NCBI GenBank assembly: GCA_025526935.1
Contig: JAHLKD010000112.1
Span: forward strand, 1-64,000
DNA length: 64,000 nt
Direction: 5' to 3'
From: Cladochytrium replicatum
Lineage: Eukaryota; Chytridiomycota; Chytridiomycetes; Cladochytriales; Cladochytriaceae
Part shown: piece by piece, positions 33,860 to 44,800 of the stretch
Position numbering within the stretch: the stretch's first letter is position 1
How the letters are laid out: each line of letters opens with the position of its first letter
The notes under the pieces: model-generated
The model's database searches: none
Told to the model about the DNA's origin: nothing
What the model saw: only the letters and a program-made list of their open reading frames with translations
Translations under genes and position numbers: made by a program

Positions 33860-34224
33860 GTAGCGAAGCATAATCATGCTAAGCTGTGCATGAGATCTGG
33901 CTCTCCTCAACAGGATTGTTGTAGCACATATTCCCAGGAATGCGGTAATCATATGTAAACCTTTGCTCTGATCTGATCCGGGCTTCACTTCTACAAGTGG
34001 ATAACAGAAAAGTAATGACAGTTTACTATACCTATGGCTGAAATAAATATAACCCATGAAGAAATAACCGAAGGTGTCCAAACTCGTAATAGATCATCAT
34101 CTATATGCTTTAGTTCAATAGTTAGAAATGTTGCTCGGTGAAGAGTGATATTTCTGTATATCAGGCGTTTGTGTTTTGTACCATCAATGACTGGATTGGC
34201 CATGTCCATCACTCGAAATAAACA
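33860..34224 (-). repeat. Copia-2b LTR fragment
   Basis: Right-hand part of a 2b LTR starting inside GTAGCGAAGCATAATC. It is more diverged than the other copies and ends ..CGAAATAAACA. Confidence 0.82.
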
Positions 34225-35160
34225 ATATTTGGCTTGCGTCAGACACTGCATTACGGTTTGGTTCAGCGAAGGAGGCATCCATTTTTGTGGTGGTGTGGCT
34301 GGAACTTTCCAGACTTGAAGTGTTCAGATGGACAGAAATCATCGCTCTCGAGGTCTGTCGTGGTAGTAATTGTTCATTAAAATCTTAAATTGCGTCTTAC
34401 TAGAAAGTGTCTGAGTGGACAGAAAATATATTCCTCGATGTGTATTGTGATACAAATTGTTTGATACAAAAGTTATATTGGCTCTTCTTGGAAAGTGTCC
34501 GTGTGGAGAGAAACAACAATGTTGAGTGTTGTTTCGTTCATAAAAGTTTTCCTTCTTTGTTTTTACTTTCAAAAAGAAAAAGTTCGGCTGAGGATAATAA
34601 CAGGAATATTGTTGATCCTCAGAATCGAACTTGCAACATGATGTTGAATGGCTTGTGATTTAACCCACGACGCTAGCTTTGTTGTTTTCCAAAAGTTTTA
34701 TTTCTGTTTCTATTTCGGCTTCATGTTCTTCGACGAAAACTTCAAAAGCCAGCGTTCCAGAAAATTCCGGATCACCAGCAAACTTGAAGGGGACTTACCA
34801 AAGGAGGAAGGAGAGCGCCGCTGCTGACGTGGCAAGGACAAATTAAGGGAGGCTTTGTTGGGAATGGGAGAACCTATAAAAGGTGTGAGTCTTAAGCTTC
34901 CAATATATTGAACAAGTACCTCTTATCTGATCTTACCTGCCTACGACGAAATTCTACAAACAATACCTCTGTTTTAGGTTCCTTAACATATCAGGTTTTA
35001 CTCCAGTCAGAATCTTGACCCGATATGGGTTTTGCTACTGGACCCGATACCTGGATCTGACCTGAAAATTTTCCTGAAAACCTGGCTATCGGATCAGGTA
35101 CATTTGGTAAATGCAGACCTGGACCTGACCCGAAAGACCTGAAAACCTGCTGATCCTTGC
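34225..35160 (-). mobile_element. Old, diverged left end of a Giant-family element
   Basis: On the minus strand: the left terminal block with many G-to-A changes (34985-35160), a few array units with altered spacing (34330-34515), then the first 20 or so codons of an ORF A homologue (ATG near 34280, start similar to MDAAFVKPKR) before the 2b LTR truncation. The divergence shows a long-resident family. A Copia-1 solo LTR lies inside. Confidence 0.8.
34520..34958 (+). repeat. Copia-1 solo LTR with target duplication AACAA
   Basis: 439 bp, TGTTGAG..TTCTACA, flanked by AACAA at 34515-34519 and 34959-34963. A clean insertion followed by LTR-LTR excision. Confidence 0.93.
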
Positions 35161-35505
35161 CAATAGTTTGAAATGTCAGTTCTTTCATGTAATGTATAAT
35201 TACGCATGAACTTGTCCCAGACGTCTCTTGTAAGGCTATGTCCCCTCGTGTCGGTAGTAGATGAAGACTGGAGTAGCCAGTTCCATAAGTGTGCAAGCAT
35301 CAACAACTCGAAGCGTAAACTACCAATCCAAGTTAACCAGTCTACCACAGCCAGTCCCTGGAACAGCCCTCACCTACTGCGGGTTCGCCACCTCCAGTGG
35401 TAAAATTTTGCACCCCCCTACATTTTTATCCGTCAGTAGGTAGTGTTGATGCTTGCACATTAATGGAACTGGCTACTCCAGTCTTCATCTACTACCGACA
35501 CTGGC
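35161..35505. repeat. Inverted pair of Copia-2a LTR tips
   Basis: 35165-35303 matches the distal part of the 2a LTR (ends GCAAGCATCAACA). 35442-35503 is the same tip inverted (TGTTGATGCTTGCACA). The 138 bases between are of unknown origin. About 60 bp could pair as hairpin arms. Confidence 0.75.
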
Positions 35506-35868
35506 TTGCTGTATCGCAAGCGCCCTCTAAGCGATAACAGACACACGGGTTGAGACATAGGGCAGCAGTTTGTGGTAATTTGCTTTTTGAAATGCTGGGC
35601 TATTCTGGGCACTTTGGATTTTAGGATTTTCTTCAGTGCTTATGTTACAGACTTAATGTCTCTTTCTCTATATTGTGGGTTTGTCTGATTAGCATGTCAG
35701 GACATTGTGGTATTGTACCTTTACGAAACTGCTAAATTCCAATTTTCAGTGAAACGGACAATGAACAAGCTCTTCACCAGAAGATACTCTAAAGGTGGAA
35801 ATCACACAATAGGCAACGGGGAAAATTAGATTAATCCAAAAAGGGAACAGTTTACCCACTGTCATAGT
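35506..35868. other. Unassigned stretch
   Basis: No repeat family in this window and no convincing coding frame matches here. Confidence 0.4.
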
Positions 35869-35940
35869 AGGTGGCTACGAGAATTGAACTCGTGGCCTCT
35901 TGATCTGCAGTCAAATGCTCTACCACTGAGCTAAGCCACC
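35869..35940 (-). tRNA. trnC(GCA): tRNA-Cys (GCA)
   Basis: 72 nt with a full cloverleaf on the minus strand: acceptor GGTGGCT/AGCCACC, A box TAGCTCAGTGG, anticodon loop CTGCAGA with anticodon GCA, T arm ACGAG-TTCAATT-CTCGT and discriminator T, as usual for tRNA-Cys. No intron. No encoded CCA, as in eukaryotes. It appears intact inside the repeat-rich zone. Confidence 0.95.
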
Positions 35941-35968
35941 TGCGGTTGCTACGTGGTGTCACGCTTAA

Positions 35969-36045
35969 AGTCCTGATAGTAGCTCAGTCGGTACGAATGC
36001 GACTTTTCGAAGCTAAGCTCCGCGGTTCGAATCCTAGAGGGGACT
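35969..36045 (+). pseudogene. tRNA-like sequence (tRNA pseudogene or SINE head)
   Basis: It has a perfect A box (TAGCTCAGTCGG) and B box (GGTTCGAATCC) at tRNA spacing and an acceptor AGTCCT/GGGACT. The anticodon stem (around CTTTTCGAAGC) pairs poorly. It lies 28 bp from the tRNA-Cys gene, divergently. It may be a degenerate tRNA or the head of a tRNA-derived SINE, since poly-A tailed sequence follows. Confidence 0.6.
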
Positions 36046-36510
36046 GGATTCGAATTTCCTACGAAATATATCTCTCGCAATATCGTGTCACGTGCATGTA
36101 CCGCGCCACACCTCCTTCGATTCGCCCTTGCCTTCGCTCCTCTTTCCTACGGCTCGCACGGCTCCCCAAGTACTGAAGATTCCAAATCTTGGTTGAAGTA
36201 CACGTGGGTGACGTGTGCTGATTAAGCATTGTCAATACATGTTATAACATTCAAAAAAAAATAATGCAATGGTCGCACTGCTTATCATGTCCTTCAAATT
36301 TACGTGTCTTTTTACACTTGTGTTTGGATTTTGCACCAGCAGGTGATATGTATTGGTTGGACAATAAATACATATTATGAAGTTCAAAAAAAAAGCAAGT
36401 CTCTGACGGCTGTATATCTTCTTTGTATTCTTACACCCGGTGATATGTATTGGTTGGAAAATAAATACATCTTATGAAATTGAAAAAAAAAGGACTCTCC
36501 AGAGTGGTTG
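36046..36510 (+). repeat. SINE/LINE-like tails: two copies of a 50-bp tail ending in poly-A
   Basis: A-run at 36253-36261. Then GGTGATATGTATTGGTTGGA..AATAAATACAT..TTATGAA..A(8-9) at 36342-36394 and again at 36439-36490. A third copy is inverted at 12483-12513. Poly-A tails point to retroposition. Confidence 0.55.
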
Positions 36511-36529
36511 TTTCCAATTGTTTCTCAGA

Positions 36530-37090
36530 GGCTTTTGAGTTGTTTAGAGATTTGTTTCAAGGTTCTGTTCTCAGTCCACTTCTCTATATCACTATTCTTG
36601 ATCCTCTGCCTGGGCTTCTCTGACCATTTGCCCTAAAAAAATTATCCTGCTAAACCACGATACAATTCTTTTTTTTTGCAGATGATTTGGCTTTGTTTAC
36701 ACTTACTTAGGATTCTTCTCTGTTTGTGAATAGTTTGCCCAAGCTCCTGGTTTTTCGTTTGTTCCTTTGAAGTCTGTAATTCTCACAAGAATTCCTGTTC
36801 CTGCTAATTCACCTTTGCTTCTTCATGGTCAAACCCTGCCTGTCAAGCCTTCATTTCATTATTTGGGTCGCTTTTTCGGAGATACTGGATTTGATGTTTC
36901 ACTGACTGTTTCCCATCGACTTGCTAAAGCGCGTCCAGCTTCTTTTGCTTTGCTTTCTTTTTCAAGGAAGTTTGGTTATCATTTTCTGGGTTTTTGTCTT
37001 CTATTTGACCTACGCTTGAATTTGGTTTATATGTTTGTGAACGTTCTCTGCTATATTTTGGGCAATATTGGAGACAGTGAGCGATAACGC
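36530..37090 (+). pseudogene. Non-LTR (LINE-type) reverse transcriptase remnant
   Basis: Translations in shifting frames give GSVLSPLLY, then FADDLALF (the LINE form of the RT active-site box) and a downstream piece LPVKPSFHYLGRFFGDTGFD..HRLAKARPASFALL, typical of the region after the RT palm. Many stops. A shorter related piece occurs near 39160-39200. Confidence 0.6.
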
Positions 37091-37470
37091 AGAAGAGATG
37101 TAATAGAACAAAAAAGAAACAGGAATCCTGATGTTCCGTTGTTTTTTGCTACAGCAAGTAATATAATGGCAGGTTGTAATGGGGAAGCAGCCAAAGTTGA
37201 AAGAAAAACCAAAATCAAAAGTGCAATTGCTAAGAATTTGGCCCTGAGAAGAAAGGAAAGACTGTCAACCGTCCACTCTATACAAATGTGCTGTCCTGCC
37301 ATAAATCAATACACACCTGACCACGTTCCTCTCTCACACGTTATCAGCACAAACTGCTCCAAATCATTGGCAATTGAGCTCCAAACTGGCAGGAAAAGTC
37401 GCCCCCGCTCTACTCGAAACGGAAACAGGCAAAACAGCCCCCCAGCACAACAAAACTACCACCCCAGATC
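37091..37470. other. Unassigned stretch before gag remnant
   Basis: It contains a Lys/Arg-rich open frame (37139-37543) with no recognisable domain. Possibly an N-terminal extension of the following gag remnant. Confidence 0.35.
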
Positions 37471-38602
37471 ATCACCACCACCATTCACTATGTCCAACTT
37501 GAAGTACAAGAACATAATCCTGCAGATTGATGGATCCAACTAGATTGCCTGGCACGTTAACATCCAGAAAATCGCCATCGCCCACAGTCTCCACTCATTT
37601 TTGGACAAAAATAAAGTCATCCCTGGCATCAATGATGAGGGCACCCTTGACTCAGCAACAATCAACTTCACCGGTGATGAAGACATTTTGTTCACTAACA
37701 CAACTTGACTTCTGCTCTTCATCCAGGAATCCTTGCCAACTGACACTATTGGAGCTCAGTATGCTGAATTCTACCACCCAGGCAAAATTCTGGAACACCT
37801 CAGGACGACCTACACCAAACTTGCGAATGCCGCTGCAACTGAAGTACGTCGAAAATGGCAGAAACTTTGACTCTCCAATTATGTCAACATCATCTCCTAC
37901 AACTCTGTGATCTTGAAAATATATGGCGAAGCGGATCGGATAAGCTGCCAAAGTCACAGATGAGAAGATGATGACAAAAACCTTGGAAACCCTTCAAAGA
38001 AACAAGACATTGCGATAAGCAACCAATTGAGAGCCAAAAACTTTACTAAATATCTTGATCTTTACACCCAGATGCTTGATGACAGGACTCACGGACTGGA
38101 AAAACAAAGACAAGCTGAACTTGGTGGACCTTTGCTCAACATTCGCTGTGATGGAATCCCTGTCCCCCAGGCTCCGACTGTGGCAACATCGGCTCCGACT
38201 TTACCTATCCCAACTGGCCCTGCACATCTTTCAACTACAACAACGCCAGTGAACATGTTCATCTACTATGGGCTCGGCTGTGGACGCGCTCGTGGACGCG
38301 GACGCGGCATGTGCCGTGGTGGAGATCTTTCTTGCAATTTTGGATACAGCCCTCCTCGTGGACATGGAAATGGTTCCACACGCGGTAAGAATATGAAACC
38401 TGCACCACTGATCTGTCTTTGTTGTGGCCAGTATGGACAGTCTCTAGAGTATGCCCGACCTCTAACAATCAAAAGGAAGTGTGAATTATTTGGTATTGGA
38501 GTTGGTAGCGCCCAAGTTGTGTTGGAAAATGGAACTGTACTTAACATAACCTTGCTGTTCTCGCTCCAGAAATACAGAGAATGTCATCCCTGTGGATGAC
38601 CT
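37471..38602 (+). pseudogene. Degenerate Copia-type gag of a third lineage
   Basis: Pieces read MSNLKYKNIILQIDGSN, then (one frame over) IAWHVNIQKIAIAHSLHSFL, YHPGKILEHLRTTYTKLAN and RAKNFTKYLDLYTQMLDD, a gag-like helical pattern. A Gly/Arg-rich segment and a damaged zinc knuckle (CLCCGQYGQ, second half lost) follow. At least three frame breaks. Not close to Copia-1 or 2a/2b. Confidence 0.5.
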
Positions 38603-38732
38603 CCATGACAACAACTTGGAAAGTTTTGCTGCATTATCCCGACTAACTTACATCACAGATGCCACAACTGAACTGACAGTTGAAGTGCTTGACTGTCATC
38701 CTGCCCTGAGCCTCCCATTCGCACGAATTCTC

Positions 38733-38915
38733 TATCAGGTACAGCTAACCTCTTTACAAATACTACTAGCAATAGGATTCTGTCCACCCGGACACTTTCT
38801 TAACTCATCGACAGCACGTCACTGATCTCTATCAAGTACAACAAACCTCTCTACAAATACTACTGGCAATAGGATTCTGTCCAGGCGAACACTTTCTCAA
38901 CTCCTGGAAGGTTTT
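38733..38915 (+). repeat. Giant array remnant, about two units
   Basis: Units matching the 97-bp repeat with extra substitutions (CTTTACAAATACTACTAGCAA). An isolated relic. Confidence 0.8.
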
Positions 38916-39740
38916 GAAATTTCTATTTATCGCATAAATCATCAATCATATCAGATGCATTTGAAAGTCGGTGTACGCAAACTCCAGCATGGCCCTGTAG
39001 AGAGGACGCTCAAAAGTCTATCCATCCGATATTGAAACCAAGGAAGGGGTAGCCAGTCGGAGACTACCAATCCACACATATGCCGTAGTAATCATGCTTG
39101 AGTCCATGCAAAAAGTTCCTGTGCGGTGGGTCTGCTCATCGTGTTGCCAGGATGTTGTTTCTGTCCTTTATTTGACCTATACTTGAGCTTGGTTTAGGAC
39201 TTATTCGGCCTTCGGCTACTCAGCTTCAGGTACTCGAGCGCTTTTGTTATCATGCACCGTCTTTTTTCACTACTCCATACTGCTTCACATGTTGGCTTGT
39301 TGCTGTTTGTGCAAATTCCTACTTTTGAGTTCAGGCTGAAGTACGTATGTTTGCTTGCTGGTCTAGTGATTCCAGCCCTACCCTCCGTTTGTCTTTTTGA
39401 TCTGCCTCCGCTCTCTTGTTGAACCCCACGCGCCAGAGCCCTGCCCTGCCCTTCTGCAGCCATTCTGTTCACCTCTGTTCCTCTCTCTCCTGGGCACCTC
39501 GCTACAGTCCCTCTCTCTCCTGCCACTCTCTTCACCTCTCTCTGCACCAGATGGGGTTACTCAGCAGATAGCCCTTGACCAATGCAATTTTGTGCTCCCT
39601 GCCACCTGAACTACCCTCTGCTTTGCCCTACCTCACTATGCGAGCATCTTCTTGCGCACTCTGGCAATGTTGCCTCCTTTCAGCAGCTTGCCCAGATGCT
39701 TCTCTGCTTGCCACTTGGGTGGCCCCTGCTGCTTTACTGA
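38916..39740. other. Unassigned stretch with a short LINE-like match
   Basis: 39166-39205 resembles 36995-37030 (the CTATTTGACCTA..TTGGTTTA region of the LINE remnant). 39370-39560 is C/T-rich (pyrimidine-biased). No coding frame supported. Confidence 0.4.
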
Positions 39741-40369
39741 CAAGGATCGGCGGGTTTTAGGGTCTTTCGGGTCGGGTCCGGGTCCATTGACTAAATGAAC
39801 CCGACCCGAGTGCCGGGTTTTCATGGAAAATTTTCGGGTCGGATCCAGGTCGGGTATCGGGTCCAGTAGGAAAACCCTTCTCGGGTCAAAAGTCAGACCC
39901 AAGTAAAACCCGATGTGATAGAGAAGCTAAAACGAAGCTATTGTTCTTTCTGTCCACGCGGACACTTTCCAAGAAGACGCAATATAAGTTTTGTATGTAT
40001 CAAACAATTTTGCATCACAACAGACATCGAGGCATGTATTTTCTGTCCACCGGACACTTTCTCAACTCATTGACGTACTTCACTTATCTCTACCCAATAC
40101 AACTAACCTCTCTATCAATGTTACTAGCAATAAGATTCTGTCCACCCGGACACTTTCTTAACTCATTGACGGTACTTCAGTGATCTCTATCAAGTACAGC
40201 TAACCTCTCTATCAATGTTACTAGCAATAAGATTCTGTCCACCCGGACACTTTCTTAACTCATTGACGGTACTTGAGTGATCTCTATCAAGTACAAACTA
40301 ACATCTCTATCAATGTTACTAGCAATAAGATTCTGTCCACCCGGACACTTTCTCAACTCATTGACGTAC

Positions 40370-40808
40370 TGTTGAGTGTTGTTTCGTTCATAAAAGTTTT
40401 CCTTCTTTGTTTTTACTTTCAAAAAGAAAAAGTTCGGCTGAGGATAACAACAGGATTATTGTTGATCCTCAGAATCGAACTTGCGACATGATGTTGAATG
40501 GCTTGTGGTTTAACCCACGACGCTAGCTTTGTTGTTTTCCAAAAGTTTTATTTCTGTTTCTATTTCGGCTTCATGTTCTTCGACGAAAACTTCAAAAGCC
40601 AGCGTTCCAGAAAATTCCGGATCACCAGCAAACTTGAAGGGGACTTACCAAAGGAGGAAGGAGAGCGCCGCTGCTGACGTGGCAAGGACAAATTAAGGGA
40701 GGCTTTGTTGGGAATGGGAGAACCTATAAAAGGTGTGAGTCTTAAGCTTCCAATACATTGAACAAGTACCTCTTATCTGATCTTACCTGCCTACGACGAA
40801 ATTCTACA
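40370..40808 (+). repeat. Copia-1 solo LTR with target duplication CGTAC
   Basis: 439 bp within a Giant array unit, flanked by CGTAC at 40365-40369 and 40809-40813. Confidence 0.94.
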
Positions 40809-41013
40809 CGTACTTCAGTTATCTCTACCCAGTACAACTAACCTCTCTATCAATGTTACTAGCAGTACAATTCTGTCCACCCGGACACTTTCCAAGAAGT
40901 CACAACGGAAGTTCTGTAACAAACAATTTCTACCACGACAGACCTTGAGAGCTGTGCTTTCTGTGCGCCTGGACACTTAGAGTCGGTAACGTTCCAGCCA
41001 CACCACAGCAAAT

Positions 41014-41802
41014 ATGGACGCCGCCTTTGTTAAACCAAAGTGTAAGGCAGCGCCCAACGCAAGCCAAAGACTGGTGGACAGTCATCCGCTTGACACACGG
41101 AAGCGAAGTCTGCCAGCCCCCCAAATTTCAGAGGCGTCCAGCGAGGGGAACAGCATGCAGGACAAGCGCAGACGTGTATCAGGACACGGTGGCAACAACA
41201 GCGCTCGAGAGCCAAGCTCCACATCTTCTTCCAATGACTCCAGCGAGTTGGGCCTGGCTTCTCAGAATGCACCAGAGCTTCCTGCCGACGTTAGTTTTGC
41301 TGACTCTTCAGTGCGACAGGAGCCTGCAGCTGGATCAGTTCAACCATCAATGCTTTCATCAGACGCAGATGTTGATAGCGTGTTGGACTGTAGAGGTAGT
41401 CGAGGCGGCATAGCGAAGGATTACTATAAGGTTGATAATGGTCTGAGAACATGTTTGGTTGCGAAATGCAAGTGGAGCCAGAAGGTCGATAAGACGGGAT
41501 CAACAAAAAACTTCCTCCGGCATCTGAAAAACCACCATGGAAGTATTGCCAGGTCGCTTGGACTGTTGAACATCGTCCCCAAGGGACAACAGACATTGAA
41601 TTTTGGCTCGCAGGAGAAGGAGCAAAACTTTGTGTTCAATCCAGACGTAGTGTGGCGGTCGATTTTGGACTGGATTGCTGCAGACAATCAGGCTTTTACT
41701 GTTGTGGAGAACGAGTTCGTTGTCAGCATGCTGAAGACTTTTCAGCCAAACTATACGCCAAAGACGGCAAAAGCAGTGAAGCAAAAGGAGATGGATCTTT
41801 AA
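41014..41802 (+). pseudogene. ORF A N-terminal fragment (BED finger)
   Basis: Open frame of 262 codons, nearly identical to the start of the 18471 copy, including CLVAKCKWSQKV and the BED histidines. It ends at KQKEMDL where the inserted element begins; the TAA at 41800-41802 is formed by the junction. Confidence 0.88.
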
Positions 41803-44800
41803 TATGGTTCGGCGGGTCCGGGTCGGGTCCGGGTTTCAGTGGCGACCCGCACGTGTTTGTCTGGGGACCCGCTGGGTCACTGACGGGTACAAAGGGAATA
41901 CCAGGACCTGAAGTGGTTGAAACCCGTACCCGACCCTGACCCGCCGGGTTTTTGCTGCCCAGGAGAGGATTGATTGAACTTGAGTTAGAACATGGATATT
42001 TACATGAACACTTTGTGTCTGTTTGGACAGTGTGTATTTTAGAAACACTATCGGAAAAAGAAACAAAACTCCACTGAACAATCACAAGTTGATAGGTGGA
42101 ACAGCCCAAATCAGCTTCTGTATCTGGTTCATATTGTCAGAGTCCCATCCACCACTGGTTACGTCCTTCGCCAACCCAGTCCTGATGAACCGATCAATGT
42201 CGTCATTTGAAAGCATGAAATCCTTGGCTAAACCTGTCTTCCAAGGTTTCCAATCCACCTCAGGGAGCGCTATGGACCAAAGATGCCCGATGTATGCCGT
42301 CCAGAACCTTAGCCACTCAGAAGGATAAGCATCCACTAATGCCCTGAACATGCGATAGATAGTGGCAGACGTACTTAGCGGATTATTGTGCCTTATCCAG
42401 TTTCCGAGCAAAATGTGCACCCTAAGAAGAGTAAGGCTGCTCCGAGCAACGGTCTTCCACCAGTCCATAATATTGATTGGCTTCCCATCAGAATCAATAC
42501 CGCGGAGTACCTGATCGCCAAGATAGCGATCCAGCTCATCTTTTTCCTCAGGAATCTCTTCTTGCCAGATGAAAACGGATCTAATGGCTCTCAAGCGTTC
42601 AGCGTCCGTTTTTTTCTGTCTATCAACGGAAGCTCCGCTCGAATCGTGTCGACGTTCTGGCGTGTTTCCAAAAACATCGGCACCACTGTTCTTAATTTTC
42701 CGTGACTTATACGATTCCTCCCAGACTTTCCGCACTAGGGTGACCTGATCCCTTCCTACATCTTTCTCCCAAGCCTTTGAAAATCGATAATATTGATCCT
42801 TAAAACGAGGATCGAGTACCGTAGCAACTGCTAAACACGGGCTCTTAGCGATTGAGTAATATATTCTCAGCTTATCTAGTGCATTTTGAAATGCTTTGGT
42901 GAAAGTTTCATCTAATTCTGCATCCTCTAGGTCCTCCAGTTGATTGATAAGATCGTTGTAAAATGGAATAACAAGCGGAAGTGTTGGATATCTAGACCCC
43001 TCGATTGCCTTTGATATAACCTCGAAAACACTCAAACCATCCCGGATCTTCTGTAGGACCTCCCATTGCTTTGGATTTATTGACCAATCTTTCAAAGAAT
43101 CTTCAATCCAGCATATTTTGTCCATTGCCTCTCGTAGCTGTAAGGCTCGTTTGACCATATAGAACGTGCTATTCCAGCGAGTTGTCACATCGATAATTGG
43201 TAATAGAGGAACCAGTTTCACAAATCGGCACGAATCAATAAATGAGCTTCGTCGTTTTGGGGAAGACCGGATTCCTCTGACTAGCCTTCGAAGAAGGTTT
43301 ATGACATTAACGCCGGAGTTATCGTCATTTGCGACTGTGTCCCCTGCGGGCGCGAATGTATCGATAAAATCCTTTGCTGCAAGATTGATAATGTGTGCCA
43401 TACACCGCATGTGTTGAGTTTCTGCAGACCACACAATATCCCTATCTTCCAAGAGCGTCTCCAGCTTAGCACTCATGGTAAAGTTGTTTGAACCGTTGTC
43501 GGTTGTAATGCACAATAAGCGTTCACCCGATAGCATGCCAAATTCATCCAGACACTTGACAAGCTGACTAGCCATGGCGACGCCTTCATGCTTTCCAACC
43601 ATCGGAATCATCTGCAGCAGCAAGTCCTGCGGCTCCCATTCTTTTGTGATGAAGTGGGCAGTAATTCCAAGAAAAGAAATCTGGTTCTTCAATGTCCAAC
43701 AGTCAGCTGTTATTGATACTTTTGAAGGCGAACCAACAATCAGACCTTTAATGAGCTCCTTCTGCCTATCGTAAAGATCCATCTCCTTTTGCTTCACTGC
43801 TTTTGCCGTCTTTGGTGTATAGTTTGGCTGAAAAGTCTTCAGCATGCTGACAAAGAACTCGTTCTCCACAACAGTAAAAGCCTGATTGTCTGCAGCAATC
43901 CAGTCCAAAATCGACCGCCACGCTACGTCTGGATTGAACACAAAGTTTTTCTCCTTCTCCTGCAAGCCAAAATTCAATGTCTGTTGTCCCTTGGGGACGA
44001 TGTCCAACAGTCCAAGCGACCTGGCAATACTTCCATGGTGGTTTTTCAGATGCCGGAGGAAGTTTTTTGTTGATCCCGTCTTATCGACCTTCTGGCTCCA
44101 CTTGCATTTCGCAACCAAACATGTTCTCAGACCATTATCAACCTTATAGTAATCCTTCGCTATGCTGCCTCGACTACCTCTACAGTCCGACATGCTATCA
44201 ACATCTGCGTCTGATGAAAGCATTGATGGTTGAACTGATCCAGCTGCAGGCTACTGTCGCACTGAAGAGTCAGCAAAACTAACATCGGCAGGAAGCTCTG
44301 GTGCATGCTGAGAAGCCTGGCCCAACTCGCTGGAGTCATTGGAAGAAGATGTGGAGCTCGGCTCTCGAGCGCTGTTGTTGCCACCGTGTCCTGATACACG
44401 TCTGCGTTTGTCCTGCATGCTGTTCCCCTCGCTGGATGCCTCTGAAATTTGGGGGGGCTGGCAGACTCCGCTTCCGTGTGTCAAGCGGATGACTGTCCAC
44501 CAGTCTTTGGCTTGCGTCGGACGCTGCCTTACGCTTTGGTTTAACAAAGGCGGCGTCCATTTTTGCTGTGGTGTGGCTGGAACGTTACCGACTCTAATGT
44601 CCAGGTGCACAGAAAGCACAGCTCTCGAGGTCTGTCGTGGTAGAAATTGTTTGTTACAGAACTTCCGTTGTGACTTCTTGGAAAGTGTCCGGGTGGACAG
44701 TATCGTATTGCTAGTAACATTGATAGAGGTTAGGTGTACTGGGTAGAGATAACTGAAGTACGTCAATGAGTTGAGAAAGTGTCCGGATGGACAGAATCCT

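Larger units (their letters stand above)
39741..41802 (+). mobile_element. Giant copy Z, left end to ORF A N-terminal part, truncated
   Basis: Left tip AAGGATCGGCGGG at 39742, G-rich block, about five array units, a Copia-1 solo LTR, then ORF A from ATG 41014 to codon 262. It is interrupted at 41802 by the right tip of the inverted Giant derivative. The continuation of this ORF A is not in the window. Confidence 0.87.

Noticed and set aside
37139-37543. Host gene of about 134 codons
   Set aside because: No domain, low-complexity Lys/Arg/Pro content, and it runs into a gag remnant.
41790-41812. TTAA-type target duplication (piggyBac-like) at the inverted element
   Set aside because: TTAAT appears beside both tips but results from the TAAGG tip plus flanking bases; other copies show 8-bp flanks and the transposase is hAT.
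3306-42447. Inversion as an assembly flip between inverted repeats
   Set aside because: An assembler flip would join homologous positions. Here the junctions are between different genes (ORF A and ORF B) and are complementary, and the target duplication is split accordingly. Long reads would still be the final test.
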